Shown here: one piece after another, positions 23,690 to 34,649 of the stretch
Layout: each line of letters opens with the position of its first letter
Position numbering within the stretch: the first letter of the stretch is position 1
Source: Cunninghamella blakesleeana
Taxonomy: Eukaryota; Mucoromycota; Mucoromycetes; Mucorales; Cunninghamellaceae
Length of the DNA: 64,000 bases
Direction of reading: 5' to 3'
Assembly (NCBI GenBank): GCA_017871115.1
Contig: JAFCIZ010000005.1
Span: 1,658,501-1,722,500, forward strand
Translations under genes and position numbers: made by a program
The notes under the pieces: model-generated
Seen by the model: only the letters and a program-made list of their open reading frames with translations
Database searches by the model: none
What the model was told of the DNA's origin: nothing

Positions 23690-24703
23690 ATAGACGATGA
23701 CAATGATATATATCCGTGGATGATGGTAATCCACTAGGAGTAAAAGGATCTTTACACCAAACATTGTTTATTTTAATTCCCTTTTCATATTTATCGTCCA
23801 ACCATTTAACATTGTGAATGTGCTTTTTCGTTTCCGTAGGTTATTTTATTAAATTCAATAAAAAAATGCTAGGATGTTACTTAACCTTCGGCTATAATCA
23901 TCTTCATCAACTAAATAAAATATATTACTGCGAGGTTTGTAATTATTTTTTAGGGCTGTGTTTATACCATCGTCATATCCTCTTACATAGTAGTTTAAGA
24001 TTAATACTTTTAATTTTTGATTTTATCTTTGTTTTTATTTTTATTTCATGTAGTCGTTGATGTTTTGGGTTTTTTTAATATTTATTTATTTTATGTTGTG
24101 GTGTAGCCTAAATAGTTTAGTGCAATCGATATGATTCGTTCGATCGACAAGGTTTCTCTCCCTCTCTTTTTATTTTATTTTATTTTTTTCCCAACATACG
24201 ACTTTTAAAGTAATATCAACTAGTTTAAGTCGGTTGATATTTTTTTTTTTTGATTACTATCATCATCGTCGTTGTTTTAATTTTTCTTCATAGTTTATTT
24301 CATTGTTGAACTTGACCGAATTTTCTTTATGATTTCAATTCATATAATCGATACAGTTTTTGTTATTTTTATTTTGATAATGTTGAATAGATAATTTTCA
24401 TCTTTTTTTCTTGACTACCGTCAACAATATTTTATATTAAAAAAGTATCTTCACTATTTTATTTATTTATTTTGTTTTCTATAAAGTAGTTTCCTTACTA
24501 TATTTTATATTGTTAATACCAAAAGTATTAAAAATAGGTGATTTACTGTCTTTAAAAACAATAGAAGGAAGAGTAATATCAATATTATAAGTAGAAGAAG
24601 CTGAAATAAGGAATAGTTCAAGATATGCAATAGGTTTATTAAAAAGCTGATATGTTGGAAAAATATTGACTTTATTTTCTTGTTTTTGAAAGGCGGTATG
24701 TAT
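23690..24703 (-). pseudogene. Possible relic of a minus-strand protein gene
   Basis: Reading the minus strand gives separate stretches with balanced, protein-like composition in a region otherwise of AT noise. They are 24703-24479 (75 codons after a TTAG acceptor-like site, IHTAFQKQENK ... NNIKYSKETTL), about 24154-24086 (ETLSIERIISIALNYLGYTTT region), about 24005-23855 (NYYVRGYDDGINTALKNNYK ... DEDDYSRRLSN), and about 23802-23670 (HNVKWLDDKYEKG ... KDPFTPSGLPSSTD). They are in different frames, separated by stops, and I could not join them with GT-AG introns into one frame. I do not recognise the family. It may be a decayed gene, or a real gene whose exons I have mis-joined. Confidence 0.35.
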
Positions 24704-25802
24704 CTAAGCATAAATAGAATAATATATTATTTGTTAGTTAGCTTATAAAATACTAAATAAGGCTATTTTTTTACATGTATTTATTTTGCTTATCTGTAGA
24801 TACCTACTATTTTTTTTTTTAATTCATTGATTTACTTTGACTACTATATTTTTTTAAAATAGGTTCAAGACAAAATAAAAAAGAGATCAGTTGAGTAACT
24901 TGTTAAAACCAAAAAATACTAAGAGCTATAATTTATTGACAATACTACCATTTATGCATTCACATATGATTCAAGAAATGAAAATATATCTGTAACTAGT
25001 TACTACATTAAAATTGCGAAATAAATTTTGTAAAATGACAAATGAATAAATAAAAAAACGATGTAAACAGCGTATATAAAGCAAATAAAAATAAATCGAG
25101 AAAATAAACAAACATAAAGAAAATAGTAAGATAGAGAAAAAGAGAGAAAAAAGGTAGAAAACTACGTTAGAGCAAAAAGTAGGAAAGGAAAGTGGAAACT
25201 GACCATTAAAAATTCATAAAAAAATTATTTTTTAGCCAAACAATCGAGCAAAAGCTCAATATATATAAGCATTGCATACTTACTTGATCTTTTTATAATA
25301 AAAAGGAATAGCATCTTTGTTTAAAATTTATATTTATTTATTTCACCAAAATTTATTTATTGTATTACTATTTTTGGATTTTATTTAATAATAAAAATGT
25401 TTCTTGATACTATCGTTAGTTCCTTAGTGAATATTAAACCGTAATATATCTAAAAGTCTACTATATCCAACGGTTTTTTACATGTGTATGATTATATTTA
25501 TTTTTTTCTATTAATAAATATTTACCAAGCTAACGTTATTTTATTAGTTATATACTTATTTCTTTAGATGTAAACAAAATCGTTAATGGTTTATATTATT
25601 TTGCAAGTTGAATATTAAAGAAATTAAAAAAAAAAAAGTTCTTAAAAACATTTATTTGTACCCATTCCATATATTTTACTAAATATTATTATTATTATTA
25701 TTTAACTATACAAATAAAATTGCTGAATGATTTATTATTCAATAATCAACAAAATAAATATGTAAACTATAATATAAATTACAATAAGAGGGAATATTAA
25801 AC

Positions 25803-25908
25803 TTATTCGACAGGTTCAAGAATCCATTGTTGGTTATCATTGTCTGCTAATTTTCTCTTAAATGCTATAACTTCAGCTCCTCCTTCAGCTTCATTATCCT
25901 ATAATTTG

Positions 25909-25941
<33 letters not shown>

Positions 25942-26852
25942 TTGAGAATTCGTTTCACTTTTTTTTTTAAAAATAAATAAATAAATAAATACCTTAATAT
26001 CAAAGACAATGCGTGGATCAGCCTTGGCAAAAATATATCCATCAAGGTAGCCCCATCTTTGATTATGGGTTCTATATATATATATTAAAAAAGATAAGTG
26101 ATTATAAGTTTAGTAAATGTGTATATAAGTGAACTTTATAATTATATATGATTGAAGTTACCTTGTTTGCTTGCGTTCAAATTGTTGAATTTTTTTTTCA
26201 GCCTTCAAATCACCTATATATATATATATATATGTGTGTGTGTATAAGACTACTTTTTCTTTCTTTTCTTTTTCCATTTCCATATTTCATTTAACTATTT
26301 TATTTTTTAAAAAAGAATATTTATATTACCACCATCAATATCAATAACTATAAGAAATAATAATAATACAAAAAAAAAAAGAATGATTAATGTTTAATAA
26401 TAATAAAAATATGACATATATTAATATATGTGTAGTTTATATTACCATGGCCGGATTTTTTGTTTATCAAGAAACCATTTTCATAAGACCAAAGTTGGTT
26501 ATCGGCTTCTTCACCAGTTTTCTATATAATAATAATAATATAACATATACATATAAATAAAATAATATATAGGGTTTTATAATATTAGTAATAAGAAAAA
26601 GTTAAAACTTACTTGTTCCCAGATGATGAGAGAAGCACCACTCTACCATGATAGAAATAAAAACAAAACACGAGAAACAGTTAGAATGAAACACTTTGTA
26701 TAAATATACAAAATAAACTTTTTTTTTCTCTTTTTATTATTTTTTGAATAAATCTTTGTATTTACTTCAAGAGAGGCGTCGCTGACATCAAGCACATGTT
26801 GAGTAGTAGAAGATTTGATATAAAAGTGAACACCTTCAGGGAATCCAGTCAT
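25803..26852 (-). CDS. Ricin B-type (R-type) lectin-like beta-trefoil protein
   Basis: A single-domain carbohydrate-binding protein with no signal peptide, hence probably cytosolic as in other fungal R-type lectins. Seven exons: 26852-26766, 26642-26613, 26521-26446, 26347-26330 (18 nt), then exons near 26208-26163, 26070-25994 and 25897-25803. The beta-trefoil repeats are marked by three QxW motifs: DNQLWSYENG, HNQRWGYLDG and DNQQWILEP, each preceded by a VIDI or VFDIK-like strand. There is no catalytic ribosome-inactivating chain and nothing suggests toxicity beyond sugar binding. Length, about 150 residues, fits one trefoil. Sugar specificity cannot be read from the sequence. Confidence 0.85.
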
Positions 26853-28208
26853 AGTAGTATTATTTTTCTTGGTTTATTTGAGGGAAAAGGAAAAGTGAGA
26901 AAGAAAAGGAAAAGAGACAAAATGTTTTTATTTTTAAAAAAAAATAAACTATTGATATTACTTGTGTAACTTTTTTTTTCACCTATTTTAAGATGAATAT
27001 CCGATTTTTAAGGTAGATCCTCTTTAAAATTGAATTTTGGAAAGTTTAATAATCCAATTCTATTATTTATATACGTGGACTGTTTAAAAAATAAGAATAT
27101 TAATAAAAAAAATCAGCATTATACTTTTAAATATATTTATGCTTATATATATGTATAAATATATATATATATATACGTATATATATTATTATCTCCAGCG
27201 TTAATAAAGTATTGCTAACACACACAATGTGGATTTTTTTGGTACCCATAAAAGGAAATCCGCACTTCATAATAAAAGAGTAATGTATATGCGCAATAGA
27301 AAGGAAATAAAGAGCAATCCGATTTTTTGATACTTCAATTATGTTATAAGAAGCAAATTTTTATTTCCTTCAATAATAAAATTAGATATTATATATTTCT
27401 TTAAATTTTTTCTTTATTTTTTTCGTTATATATGTATTACTTTAAACTTTTTTATTTTTTCAAGTCATACATTTTTTAGTTATATCATTAAAAAAAGGTG
27501 TAAAAAAAAAGCATTATATCTACTAGAAACCAAAAATATCGTAACCAAAATAAATATTCATACTACTTGTTAACAATTATTATTAGTAGCTTAATTTGTT
27601 TTTATTCTTAATATATGCTTGGTAAAATCCATGGTTATGTAAAGGTTGGGAATAGCTTAAGCTGAGATCAATTTATGTATTGTTTCATAATAATTCTTGA
27701 TTCATAGAAAAAGTTAATTTATTCTTTTTTGATCAGCCTAATTTTTTATTTTATATTATTCTTTGACTTGTGATGATTTTATTATTTAAATCGAGTCATT
27801 AGTTAGGCAGTGAAAGTTTATAAAAAAATTATATTATGTAGATCCCTTTTTATGGTTTCCAAAAACTCATAAGTATACGTAGTATAATCCATAATATATA
27901 TAATAAAAAAAATATTTTTTTATTAAAATGATTATAAAAATTTACTAAAAAATATAAAAAACAGCAATTAATACTATATATTAATATAGAAATGGTTAAA
28001 TTATATAAAAGAAATTTTGATTTGAAAAAGGTACGTATAAAATCAAGGTACAAATTTTATTTTTGTCTGGGCCTCTTTATAAAAAAATGGCAGTGACTGG
28101 TTTTATAATTTTTTTAAATGTATATTTGATTTTTTTTTATTTATCAATCTTTTCTTTCGCCTGTTTTTTTTTTTTTTTCTTTTAAAAATAAAATAATATA
28201 TATATATA
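26853..28208. other. Divergent intergenic region, no gene seen
   Basis: It lies between start codons of the lectin-like gene (-) and mS23 (+), so it holds both promoters. It contains AT tracts around 27150-27190 and T-rich DNA leading into 28209. The sequence at 27230-27310 is somewhat less AT-rich, but no open frame or RNA fold was recognised. Confidence 0.5.
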
Positions 28209-28965
28209 ATGGCATATAGACCACCACCAACAGGACTTGCAAAACATGTCAACAATCTTATCAAAGGTAATTTGTTACAAAAAGCACCAGTATGGTTGCC
28301 TGTTCTTCAAACCATTCCACCTGGTCCATCCATTATTCGTGCTCAACAACCACAAGAAGTCAATTTGACAGCTCAAACACCCGAAGAAAAACAATTGTTT
28401 ACTTCTCAACAAACTTCTTCTTCTTCTTCTTCTATTCGTCATAAACAAAAACATTTACGCACAAAACCTCCACGACCACGCCCTATTGTTTATCCCGAAG
28501 ATAAATTAAGAAGACAATTTTATAAAGATCATCCTTTCGAACTTTCTCGACCCAAAGTATTAGTTGAAAACGACAATGGTTTAAACCGTACTGATTTTAG
28601 TCAATTATTATTACCTGGAATGAAATTATCTGAAGTAGATGGTGAAGCGTAAGTTAATATAATAAAACTAATAATAGTAATAATAACAGCAATTATAATA
28701 ATTATTTATACCCTTTTCTGATATATACAGTGTAATAAAATATCAACTTCATTTAATGACTAAGGAAAATATGCCAGAACGAAAAGCGTATGTAAAAGCA
28801 ACATCAGAGTTTTATAAAATCCGGGCTAAACAAGAAGAAGAAGAAAGGGAAGCAAGAGAAAAAATGGCCGCTTTACTCCAAACTGTCAGCAAAAAATATA
28901 CAAAGAAAGCATTATATCTCGAAGAACAAGCATTGAGACAAGGACTTTATAATCCATCCTTTTAG
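28209..28965 (+). CDS. RSM25: Mitochondrial small ribosomal subunit protein mS23 (Rsm25 type)
   Basis: Two exons, 28209-28648 and 28731-28965. The N-terminus MAYRPPPTGLAKHVNNLIKG, the KPPRPRPIVYPEDKLRRQFY segment and the motif FYKDHPFELSRPKVLVEND match the fungal mS23/Rsm25 pattern. A charged, likely coiled helix follows (EEEEREAREKMAALLQTVSK), then the C-terminal YLEEQALRQGLYNPSF. It is a structural protein of the mitoribosomal small subunit; the basic, hydroxylated N-terminus could serve as an import signal. A Ser run and a Thr/Gln-rich stretch around 28370-28435 are low-complexity insertions. The gene is convergent with the TPR gene downstream. Confidence 0.85.
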
Positions 28966-29255
28966 ATAAGCTCTTTTTTTAAAAAAGAAAATAGAGATTT
29001 TTTTTTGTTTATAGTATGTATTCCATTTGTTTTATTATTATTTTTACTTTTTTTTTTTTTTTTCATATTCGAACATATATAATTTATTACTACTAAAAAA
29101 AATTACAACAAATAAAATAAGTTAATATAAATAAAAAAAGAATAACAATAAAAATACGACAATAAATTATTTTAACAATATGTATATAAAAAATAAAATA
29201 AAATATAGAGGAATTATATATAATAAATAAAAGAGTATAAGGGAATAGTATATAT

Positions 29256-32200
29256 TTAAGTTAATGAAGGAATGGATATAGAGAATCGTTTCTTTTGTCC
29301 TGGTGGTGCAACGGATTTATAACCATGCTCTTCACATTTACTTAAGGCAATATTTAAACGCTATACAAAATAACAAATATATATAAAAGATGGGTAAGAA
29401 AATTGATACTATTTGGTATATGCCTCTTTTTTATTTTATTTTATTTTAAAAATATAACTTACCAAAGAAAATCTATGTTCGAAATCAAACTTGGAGTATC
29501 CAACTGCCATATCCCATAAATATCTGCTACGCTCTTGACGATTTAAGTTCCAACATGAAATACCAGCTTCCCTATATATCCCAATAATAATAATAAAAAA
29601 AAAAAAAAAAAGAGAGAGAGAGAGAGAATGTTTAGTCATGGCCAATCTAATTATGTGATTATTACTATTACTATTACTATTTTTTTTTAAATAATGATTT
29701 ACCAAAGAGCAAAAGGCACAGTCCATGTATCTTGAGTGATGTTTTGTTTATGATCAATAATCCAATTAAGGTGCACAGTAGAACTACTGTAATCACCTAA
29801 AACATGCTGAATAGAGGCACGAATCAATAAAAGAGCAGCACGTTGATCATAATGATCAGGTAAAGGAGCATCTGGAGCAATTTCACGCATACGAATACTA
29901 TATTCTTCATCTTCTCTAGCTTGGAGTACGCTAAGAGCCTTTTCTATGGTTGCCAAATGTTGCTGTAGTAAATTTCTATCAATAAATGATAATTGGTTCC
30001 ACATACACATGAATTCTAAAGCTGGTGAATAAAAGTCAAGATCTTGATAACCACTAACTTGGAAAGCTTGAACTTTACGAAGAACATAAGCATCGATATC
30101 AGACATTCTACCACCAAGTCTTTTAACTACTAAACTAGCTACTTCAGCAAATGCTAGAATGGCTTCAGTACGTAATCCCAGCATTTCTAAACAAGCACCT
30201 TGAGCATATTTACAAAATGCGGCTGACCAGTAATTTTGTTCACATAAATATTGAAAATCTTTGGCGGCCATTTCCCAATTACCAGTGATCATGTGATTTG
30301 TGGCGATTTCAAATTTACAAGAATTTGATACTGCTACTTCTGCCCATTCGTTTTTACTAATTTCTGCTGCATAAAGATAGGACTGTGTTGATAAAGGTAA
30401 ATCTAACGCTAAACGAGATATACGACCAGCAAAGAAGAGGTATAGGGCTGAATTAGGATAATATCGTTGAGCTTCAAGTAAAGTCTATATTTATTTTTTT
30501 ATTTTTTAATAAAAGAAATAGAGAATTAAATGATCAATATTCTTTACGTATATTAAGTATATAAATAAAATGAAATGAATGCACACACATATATTATATA
30601 TATATATATGTAATATCACTTACTTCCATTGCAGCTTTTGTGTATTTATCAGACAGTAATTGTGGTGCAACTGATGTAGCAAGAGAATAATAAGCAAGTA
30701 ACCTAATAGATTTATTAATAGTATCCTTATAATTAGAGCCTTTCTAATATTATATTTTATCCTTTTAATATATATAGATCAACTTACATTATAATAGCCA
30801 TAGATGATCTTACACGTTTACTTTTAGAACATTCTTGTAACATTTCAAATCCAAGTTTCTTATCAGGTTTCCATCCAAGAACAGAAACAGCTTTAAGAAC
30901 TTTAGCGGGTAATGCTGATAAAACCAAATGTACAGCTCCAATACTATATATGATAATGATAATAATATATTATTAATACCACTTCGCTTTATATACATCA
31001 TTTTTACTATTATTATTTATTTTTATTATACCCAAATTGTACACCAGATACAGTATTGCTGTCCATATATTTAGGATGTTCACTTCCCATTTTCTTATAT
31101 TCTTGCCATACAATACTATAACTTGAATATGCTAATTTTTTTTAATAAAAATAAATAAAATAAAGTTAAATAAAGTATATTAAACAATAATCAGAAATAA
31201 TAAACTATTTTCATTTATTTTATATATTTATTTTCGTTAATTAACCTTTTATTATTATTATTATTATTTTGATGATCTTTTTTTTTATTATTTTACTAAT
31301 AGCCTTCTTTTATTCTCTATTAATTTACTCTTTTTTCATTATTCATTTTTTTATATTTTTATTTTATTTTATTTTACCTCGGCGAAGATTGAGGCCACAT
31401 TTAACATAACTCATAACGGATTCTTGTAGTAGTTGAATAATAGCAATTTGTAAACAGCATTCTGCCTTTATAACATGAGCCCGCATAACACCATTGGAAA
31501 GATAATGTGAATTTTCCCTTGAAACTTCAGATGGTCGACGAACAGGTTCCGATGATCCATTTTTTCCTATATAATTTGATATATAACCTGCGATAATTGA
31601 TGGCTTCTTTGCTGCATCCAATTGTGCTTTTGCTATGTTATATGTACCGTTCAATGCTTCCAATGCCATAGTTTGATCTTGATCTGCTGAAGTCTATGTT
31701 ATTATATAATTAAGTATTCATTTTTAATTTTATAACTCTTTTACTACATTTATATTATTTACTCCTTACGATTTATTTATCAATATATGTATATATGTTT
31801 ACCATAACAGCTATTTTTTAAAGATAATATTATAAAAAAATAAAATTAAATGAATGAATAAATAGGTTAATAAATAATAATTATAAAAAGTTTTATATAT
31901 CTAGAATATTAATATAGTTAATTGGTTTAAGTATTACCTTTCAAAAATCCCATAGAGCTCAAAGCCAATGCAAATAATGGATCACTAAATAATAGCAATA
32001 AAATAAGTATAAAATTAATATACAATTTCTATATATATTAACTTATCAATAATAAATTAATGAATAGCTTATTTTACCTATCAGCCTTTTGTTCAAATAA
32101 AGTTTTAGCACTCATAAATCGATTATTAAGTAAATGTCTTAAGCCACGTAAAACAGGTTCATCTATTTTTAAATACATATATATATATAAATAAAAATAT

Positions 32201-32741
32201 GTCAATGGTTATATCTGTTTCATTATTATTTTTCTCTTTATTTTTTCTTTTTATTTATTCTCTTTCTCTTTCTTCATCTATATGTATATTTACCTTCTTT
32301 TTCTTGCTCTCTTGGACCAAGAGTATTTGCACCGACTTCTTTTGGATCAACTTTAGCAATAAAAATTAAATTAGCAGAACCTTTAGAAGGATCAGGGCGG
32401 GTAGGTATATTCAGGGCAGGTGTTGGTTCTATATTTAGCTTTGTTTTTTCAGTTACCGGTACAGTAGATGCTAATACTAACACAGGATGGTTTTCATCAT
32501 CTTTTGTAAAAGGTGCTATATCAGAATCTTCATCAACTTTTTCTTCATCACTGTTCACTTCTTTTTCTTCTTTTAGGTTTTCAATTGTTTCAATTGTTGT
32601 TGTAGGAATGGGAATGTCGTCTTCTTCTTCACCTTTTTTATTATTTTCTTCTAAAGTGACATTTTTTACTTGCTCTTCTACTTTATCCACTTTATCCACT
32701 TTTTCATCTAATTTTATTTGATTTTCTTCAACGGTAGTCAT
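29256..32741 (-). CDS. IML2: IML2/TTC39-family tetratricopeptide protein
   Basis: A multi-exon gene whose first exon (32741-32294) encodes an acidic Glu/Asp/Val/Thr-rich N-terminus (VEENQIKLDEKVDKVDKVEE and onwards). The family domain starts with EPVLRGLRHLLNNRFMSAKT and continues through exons near 31990, 31680-31380, 31135-31035, 30945-30790, 30715-30625, 30485-29700, 29575-29465 and 29360-29256. Helix-pair segments typical of TTC39/IML2 are clear: MRAHVIKAECCLQIAIIQLL, GAVHLVLSALPAKVLKAVSV, YYPNSALYLFFAGRISRLAL, NWEMAAKDFQYLCEQNYWSA and YKSVAPPGQKKRFSI near the end. Yeast Iml2 is linked to lipid-droplet-dependent clearance of inclusion bodies. Family assignment is good; the acidic extension looks lineage-specific. 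Confidence 0.85.
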
Positions 32742-33026
32742 GAATAATAAAAAATATTTTATAAAGTTAAAAAAAAAGAGAGAAAGAGAACAAGAAGAAA
32801 AAAAAATTAAGTCAAATAAGTAAAAATTAAATCAACGATGTAAAAATTATTGAGTATAACGTTACACTAAACTTTTTTTAATTTTTCTCAGACACTTCGA
32901 AAAAAAAATCATATGGTTGAGCCACAAAAATTATATATATATCCAACTTATGTTAATTTTGATTATTATAATGATTTTTATTATGTAGTTTATTTTATGT
33001 TTATATTTTAAAAAATATAATAAAAA

Positions 33027-33541
33027 TTACATATACCGATCTCTATCTCTTCTTCTTTCTCTCGATCTTTCTCTACCACGAACATTATTTCTATCCCTAT
33101 CCCTATATGACCTGGGACTTCTACTACGTGATCTTCTTGAGCGCCTTCGGTCATCATAGTCCCTACCACCACTATATCGTTCTTCATATCTTCCTCGTTT
33201 GTCACGTCCACTACTACGATCACTATATCTTTCACGGCTGGACCCTCTAGTTTCACTTGAATTGTTATTGCTATCTTCAGATTTCTTTTCAGTTCTAGCA
33301 TTTCCAAGCCCTCCACCAAGTCGACGTGGTCGCCAATTTTTAACTGTACGTCCTCGTTCTACATCAACTTGAATTCGACGGCCTAATAATTTCATTCCAT
33401 CAGAATCTTTATATGCAGCTATCATAAAAGTAGTGACAAAAATAAAAAATAAAGATAATGGCCTTAAATTCAGTAATTTTTTTTAACAAAAAGAAAAACT
33501 ATCTTCTCTTTTTCCTTTTTGCTATTTCCTCTTTATTTCTT

Positions 33542-33587
<46 letters not shown>

Positions 33588-34391
33588 ATATCTTTTTCTC
33601 GTTCAAACTCTATAAAACAGTAACCACGAGATTTTCCTTCAGGTGTTTTAACAAGTCGTAACTAATAAATATACAATTTTTTTTTAAGAAAACAGAGTGT
33701 TAGTATCCAATAAAATCAAACAAAACGCGCCTATATATATATGATTCCAACTTTTTTTGTAATATTTATTGCATACATGTTTGATAGGTCCATATAATTC
33801 AAATTCATGCCGTATATCATCTTCAGTTAGTTCATAGTTTAAGTGTGAAACGAATAGTGTATGGAATGGATCACCTACAATCTTTTCATCTTTACTAGGA
33901 TCATCTAAAAATAAATTACATAATAATAATAAAAACATATATATAAATAAAAAGAGTACTTGCTCATATACAATATCGATCTAAATACAATGAATCATTA
34001 TTATTATTATTATTTTTACAATTTTCTATCCCTTTGGCTAATTGTTCTTCTGCTTCTTTTCTATGTCTTTCCAACTAAATAATCGAATAGTTATAAAAAT
34101 AAAAAGATCAGATTGATGAATTTTTGTTTTAGTTAAAAATAGATAAATCATAGTGATAGTAATTGAATTAAAAAACAACATTGCATCTACCTTTTCTTTT
34201 TTTTTTTCGTCTATTGATTTCCAAGGAACATAATCTTTATCATAATCTTTTAATTCATCTACATATTGAGCAATACCAGTGATTTTAGCACCAATACGTT
34301 TGTCTACATCTTTATCAAGTGGCGGTAAATATGGTAATGGCGGTCTAGGTGCAAATAATTTTAGCAGATTAGGTGGTAACTTATCTGTCAT
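33027..34391 (-). CDS. SNP1: U1 snRNP 70 kDa protein (U1-70K)
   Basis: Core protein of the U1 snRNP that recognises 5' splice sites. The N-terminus matches the U1-70K pattern ([20 protein letters not shown], which contacts the U1 core). A helical segment [18 protein letters not shown] follows. One RRM comes next, with [20 protein letters not shown] carrying RNP2 and [10 protein letters not shown] as RNP1. The C-terminus is a long RS/RD/RE-rich tail ([20 protein letters not shown] and onwards) ending DRDRYM. About five exons: 34391-34190 region, 34075-34020 region, 33905-33780 region, 33662-33583 region and 33421-33027. One intron contains the (AT)n tract at 33545-33581. It is head-to-head with poly(A) polymerase. 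Confidence 0.95.
33545..33581. repeat. (AT)n microsatellite in a U1-70K intron
   Basis: An uninterrupted AT run immediately upstream of the minus-strand donor side of the intron between the RNP1 exon and the last exon. Confidence 0.9.
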
Positions 34392-34649
34392 TATAAAAAA
34401 ATATAATATATATATATATACAAAGAAAAGAAAAAAATGTCAAATAGTGAAAGAAAAGAAAGGAAAAGTGAAGGAGAAAAAAAATGAAGCGAAAATGGTT
34501 TTATAAAAAACTGTGACCTTTTTCAGCGCCTCGAGTCAACGGAGATTAAAAATAATAATAATAAATTTTTCTTTTTTCCTTTTTTTCTCTTTTTCCCTTT
34601 CCTTTCCTTAATTTTATTTTACATACAAATTATTTTACTTCATTCTATA
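34392..34649. promoter_or_regulatory. Bidirectional promoter between U1-70K and poly(A) polymerase
   Basis: A 258 bp gap between divergent start codons. It has GA-rich DNA on the U1-70K side, a short GC-richer centre (GCGCCTCGAGTCAACGGAG, about 34526-34544) and a T/C-rich tract on the poly(A) polymerase side. Confidence 0.6.

Larger units (their letters stand above)
21732..25802. other. Long intergenic region (about 4 kb) with no intact gene
   Basis: This is the longest gene-free stretch in the window. It holds the upstream region of the phosphate transporter, a palindromic E-box at 23290-23303, and coding-like minus-strand segments between about 23690 and 24703 that are listed separately. 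The rest is A/T-rich with GA-rich tracts around 22970-23000 and 25120-25150. No tRNA or rRNA was recognised. Confidence 0.5.

Noticed and set aside
23670..24703. Endogenous viral or reverse-transcriptase origin of the relic segments
   Set aside because: YDD occurs within one segment, but none of the surrounding polymerase motifs is visible, so I give no family.
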